Positions 61,185 through 64,000 of a stretch of 64,000 nt of DNA are shown in pieces. Position 1 is the first letter of the stretch. Every line of letters starts with the position of its first letter. The stretch comes from Aureococcus anophagefferens (lineage: Eukaryota; Sar; Pelagophyceae; Pelagomonadales; Pelagomonadaceae): positions 168,655-232,654 of the forward strand of contig NW_008705578.1 in NCBI RefSeq assembly GCF_000186865.1. The letters run 5' to 3'. The position numbers and the translations under genes are program-made. The notes beneath the pieces were generated by a model. It had not been told where the DNA came from and did no database searches. It saw only the letters and a program-made list of their open reading frames with translations.

Positions 61185-64000
61185 ATGTTCCTCAACATCA
61201 ACGGTCTGCGGTCCAAGACCGCAGAGCTGTCCGCCTTCCTGGGTCGGTTCCAGGAGGCGTTCCGCAAGGTCACGGTGGTCGCGCTCGCGGAGACGCGCAT
61301 GCGCGCCGACGATCGGCCCCCGATTCCTGGGTTTCGGCTCGTGGCACGGCGCGACCGCACTAGCGCGAGCAGCGGGCCCGGCACCGTGATCGGCGGCGGC
61401 GTCGCGATCTACGTCGCCGACGAGGTCGAGGCGCTCGTCCTCGACCACGAGGCAGGCGACGATTCGGAGACTGCGACGATCATCATTGGCACGGACGAGA
61501 ACGGGCCCCGCTACCTTGTGGGGTATCGGGCGCCGGACGACGACGACGCTGCTTTCCTGCGTGCACTAGAACACCAGGCGGAAGAGGCGGCTGAACTGGG
61601 CGTCGGCTTCGTCGCAGCGTTCGACTCCAACCTGCCGGAGCTACGGTTGGCCCAGGGCGGGTCAGACCGGCGTCTCGTGGGTGACGCGGCAGCGGAGACG
61701 GCGCGGTGCCGCCGCTTCAAGGACGTGCTCGAGCGGACTAGGCTCGTTGTCAAGAGCGGCACCGTCGCGTCGTGCGGGACTGAGCTGGCCGACGCCGCGA
61801 CCTTTATGCGCGTCCGCGGTGAGTGGACGGCGCTGTCGCAGCTGGACCTCGTCGTCGCAAACGAAGCGGCGCGAGTGTCGCAGTGTGGGACGGAGAACTG
61901 TGGGCCGCTCTCCGTGCTGCACGGGTCAGACGGCTGGGAGAGGTCGGACCACTCGCCAGTCTGGGCCGCGGCCGACTGCGGGCCGAGCGACGGCGGCGTC
62001 TTGGATCTCGGAGACGTCGTGCGGCTCGAGGCCCTTCCCCGCGCGGACTGGGACATGGCGGGCGAGGAGGAGCGGGCCGAGCTCCGGCGGCTGATCAAGG
62101 AGAGGCAGGCGCCGCTGCTGCGTCGGCTCCGCGACAGCGGCCTCGACACGTGGGGCGGCAGCTGGACAATGGCCGTCGCTGCGTTTGTGCGCATCTGGGT
62201 CGGCTGTGAGACGGACGCAGTCGGGAGGCCGAGCCGGAAGAGGCGACGAGGCGGCGGCACAGCTCCGCCAGTCCGCGAGGCTGCGTGGGTCGACGACGGG
62301 TTCCGCCGCGCGTCGGTGCGGGTCCGGGCCGCTCACGGGCGGCTTCGTGCAGCCGCGGGGCGGCTCAGTGCGGCCGAGGACGGCACGGCGCGGCGCCGCG
62401 AGAGGCGCGCGGTCAGTGCAGCGGCATCTGAGCTGCGAGAAGCGCGAGCGGAGAGGGACGCACAGGCCGTCCGCGCGTGGGCGGCGCACGTCTCCGGGCG
62501 GGTGAAGGCGGCCGCCGGGGACTATCGTGGGCTTCGTGCAGCTCACGCTCTCGTCAAGGGCATGGTGCGGCCCGGGAGCCTGCAGGACGGAGCGGCGGTC
62601 GTACTGGGCCGCGAGCTACGCGACGCCAGGTCCGACCCGCCAGGCGCGCGGGTCCGTGGCCGAGACGCCGTCGGCGTCCTGATGCGCGACTACGCGGGTC
62701 GGCAGACGGCGGACCCGGGTGACGTGCGGTACCACCAGGGAGCCGACGCCGCGCGGCGGGCAGAGTTCGCGCGGCTGCGGCGGAGGGTGTTTGGAAGTGA
62801 GCGTCGCGCGGCAGAGGCGGCGGTAGTCCGCTTCGGCGGCCGGGACTGGCGCCGGTGGGCGCGCGCGGTCGTGCGCGGCGACGTGCAGCCGACGAGGGAG
62901 GAGAGGAGTGCTTACGGGGCGGCGCCGTACTCGACGGCCGAGGTCTACCGCGTCATGCGGCACCTCCGCACGGGACGGGCGGCGGACCCGGAAGACGGCC
63001 TCGGGTCAAATCTGGTGCGTAACGGCGGCTGGGCGATGGCGCGCGCTTGGAAGGAGCTCCTCTATGCGCGGTTGCTCGATCCTTGGGCGAGGACGCCGGG
63101 GCAGGTCCTCCACGCGACGCCGGTCTACAAAGGCGGCGGCCGGGACCCCCTGGAGTGGCTGTCGTACAGGATGATCATGCTGCTGTCGTACGTGACGAAG
63201 GTCGAGCAGTCCGTCCTCCTCCACCGGGCTTTGGTGTGCGGGTCTGTGGATGAGTCGCAGAGCGTGGGCAACCGCGGCGTCGACGCCAGGCATCAACTAC
63301 ACTTGGCCCTCGACGTCGTCGCGTGGAGACGGGCGCGCGGCGAGGAGCAGCTTCTCGCCGTCGTCGACCTGCTCCGCGGCTTCCCCAATGCGCTTCGGGA
63401 GGACGTGTACCTCGCGATGCGCGAGGCGGGTGTCGGGCCCCACATCGTCGAGGGCCTCGCGTCGCTAGACTTCGGCAGCGCCGTGGCGATCAAAGTCGCG
63501 CCGGGCCAGTACACGCCGAACATGCCGGTCTCGCGCGGGATCTTGGAAGGCGGAGCGGACAGCCCCGCGAAGTTCTCCTTCCAGACGGCCGGCCTGCCTC
63601 GGGCGTTGCGCGGCGCCGGCTGCGGGGTCGCCCCGTTCGGTGCGTTCTCGGCCGCCGCGCTGGTGCACATGGACGATGTGGGCATCTTCCCGCGAGACGT
63701 GCGCGACCTGCGCTGCGCGTTGGACGTCGTGTTTGAGTGGCTCTATGTGCACGGACACGAGGCGTCGGCGCCGAAGCTCGGGTTCGCCAAGCTGGGGCGC
63801 GTCGTCGGCGGAGACGAGGATTTTGACTACGTGTGGTTGCCGAGCGAGGAGGACGAGCCGGACGTCGTGCGGCGCGCCGCTGCCCTGGTACACACGACGA
63901 GGGCCGCAAGTGGGGGCGGCGACAGCGAGCGAGCGACGTTCGCGACGGCGTCGGCGGTCTACCTGGGCTACGAGTTCGGAGGAGGCGTCTATGGGCACGT
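61185..64000 (+). CDS. Retrotransposon ORF2: APE-type endonuclease and reverse transcriptase (3' partial)
   Basis: The frame is open from before 61185 to the window edge (938 codons from ATG 61185). The N-terminal endonuclease has LNINGLRSK, VALAETRM, GGGVAIYV, VAAFDSNL, SQLDLVVANE and RSDHSPVW, the ordered catalytic motifs of EEP nucleases that nick target DNA. A basic linker of ~350 residues follows. Reverse transcriptase: VYKGGGRDPLEWLSYRMI (~646), ESQSVGNRG, motif A VVDLLRGF (~722), motif B VSRGILEGGADSP (~782) and motif C HMDDVG (~827), keeping the three aspartates. The C-terminus is cut by the window. ORF2 probably starts by reinitiation or from an upstream in-frame codon; the frame differs from ORF1. 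Confidence 0.85.
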   Translation, partial: MFLNINGLRSKTAELSAFLGRFQEAFRKVTVVALAETRMRADDRPPIPGFRLVARRDRTSASSGPGTVIGGGVAIYVADEVEALVLDHEAGDDSETATIIIGTDENGPRYLVGYRAPDDDDAAFLRALEHQAEEAAELGVGFVAAFDSNLPELRLAQGGSDRRLVGDAAAETARCRRFKDVLERTRLVVKSGTVASCGTELADAATFMRVRGEWTALSQLDLVVANEAARVSQCGTENCGPLSVLHGSDGWERSDHSPVWAAADCGPSDGGVLDLGDVVRLEALPRADWDMAGEEERAELRRLIKERQAPLLRRLRDSGLDTWGGSWTMAVAAFVRIWVGCETDAVGRPSRKRRRGGGTAPPVREAAWVDDGFRRASVRVRAAHGRLRAAAGRLSAAEDGTARRRERRAVSAAASELREARAERDAQAVRAWAAHVSGRVKAAAGDYRGLRAAHALVKGMVRPGSLQDGAAVVLGRELRDARSDPPGARVRGRDAVGVLMRDYAGRQTADPGDVRYHQGADAARRAEFARLRRRVFGSERRAAEAAVVRFGGRDWRRWARAVVRGDVQPTREERSAYGAAPYSTAEVYRVMRHLRTGRAADPEDGLGSNLVRNGGWAMARAWKELLYARLLDPWARTPGQVLHATPVYKGGGRDPLEWLSYRMIMLLSYVTKVEQSVLLHRALVCGSVDESQSVGNRGVDARHQLHLALDVVAWRRARGEEQLLAVVDLLRGFPNALREDVYLAMREAGVGPHIVEGLASLDFGSAVAIKVAPGQYTPNMPVSRGILEGGADSPAKFSFQTAGLPRALRGAGCGVAPFGAFSAAALVHMDDVGIFPRDVRDLRCALDVVFEWLYVHGHEASAPKLGFAKLGRVVGGDEDFDYVWLPSEEDEPDVVRRAAALVHTTRAASGGGDSERATFATASAVYLGYEFGGGVYGH

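Larger units (their letters stand above)
57689..64000 (+). mobile_element. Non-LTR (LINE-type) retrotransposon, 3' end outside window
   Basis: A two-ORF organisation with an ORF1 zinc-finger protein and an ORF2 carrying apurinic-type endonuclease then reverse transcriptase identifies a LINE. Both frames are intact as far as can be seen, so the copy is recent and may be active. The 5' boundary lies somewhere in 57326-57688. Confidence 0.85.

Noticed and set aside
57326..61384. 5' two-thirds of a 1724-codon minus-strand frame continuous with RabGGTase beta
   Set aside because: It is antisense to retrotransposon ORF1 and reads as Ala/Val/Pro repeats. The RabGGTase family start fits ATG 57325.

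Overview
This window looks like nuclear DNA of a GC-rich, gene-dense eukaryotic microalga, most likely a pelagophyte stramenopile of the Aureococcus type. The evidence is very high GC, long ORFs with a few 40-200 nt introns (several apparently GC-AG), alternating strands with convergent stop codons a few bases apart, purely eukaryotic families (RAD54, Rab geranylgeranyltransferase, BART, PPR, ABCG, inositol 5-phosphatase), giant stramenopile-style secreted and membrane proteins, and introns that look like inserted mobile elements. The species is inferred; no rRNA, tRNA, CRISPR or prokaryotic signal was seen.

Region 1-24 kb holds two near-identical paralogs encoding cysteine-rich (GCC2/GCC3-like) repeat proteins with a multi-pass membrane C-terminus. 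They face each other: copy 1 at the left edge (+, cut by the window) and copy 2 at 11.5-21.8 kb (-). Each is followed by the same ~300 bp flank, which carries a copy of the last ~36 codons of the MFS transporter gene lying upstream of copy 2. Between the inverted units are a retrotransposon 3' fragment with a 13-bp target-site duplication, a RAD54-like SNF2 helicase and an ABCG half-transporter.

Region 24-36 kb is compact. It holds an RNA-methyltransferase-like gene, an unknown gene, a giant secreted protein with a GH43-like domain, a spliced BART-domain protein, and a PPR-methyltransferase fusion. Region 36-39 kb has no convincing gene; it holds a 938-bp element with perfect 30-bp terminal inverted repeats and a second, imperfect inverted-repeat pair.

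Region 39-49 kb holds a possible sulfotransferase, two small secreted proteins that share a duplicated promoter and signal-peptide exon, a dual-domain glycosyltransferase, and a five-exon gene. That gene fuses a possible myristoylation site, a TKL/RLK-like kinase and an inositol-polyphosphate 5-phosphatase; it is the most unusual protein here. Region 49-57 kb holds NnrU/Z-ISO-like, Nudix-like, repeat-rich unknown, exostosin-like and RabGGTase beta genes. The exostosin-like gene is interrupted by a 200-bp introner-like element with a TSD and short TIRs. Region 57.7-64 kb is a non-LTR retrotransposon: a repetitive CCCH-finger ORF1, then an APE-endonuclease/reverse-transcriptase ORF2 running off the edge.

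The overall theme is recent structural turnover: inverted duplication, exon and promoter copying, retroelement insertion, and apparent intron gain, which the paralog pair lets one see directly.
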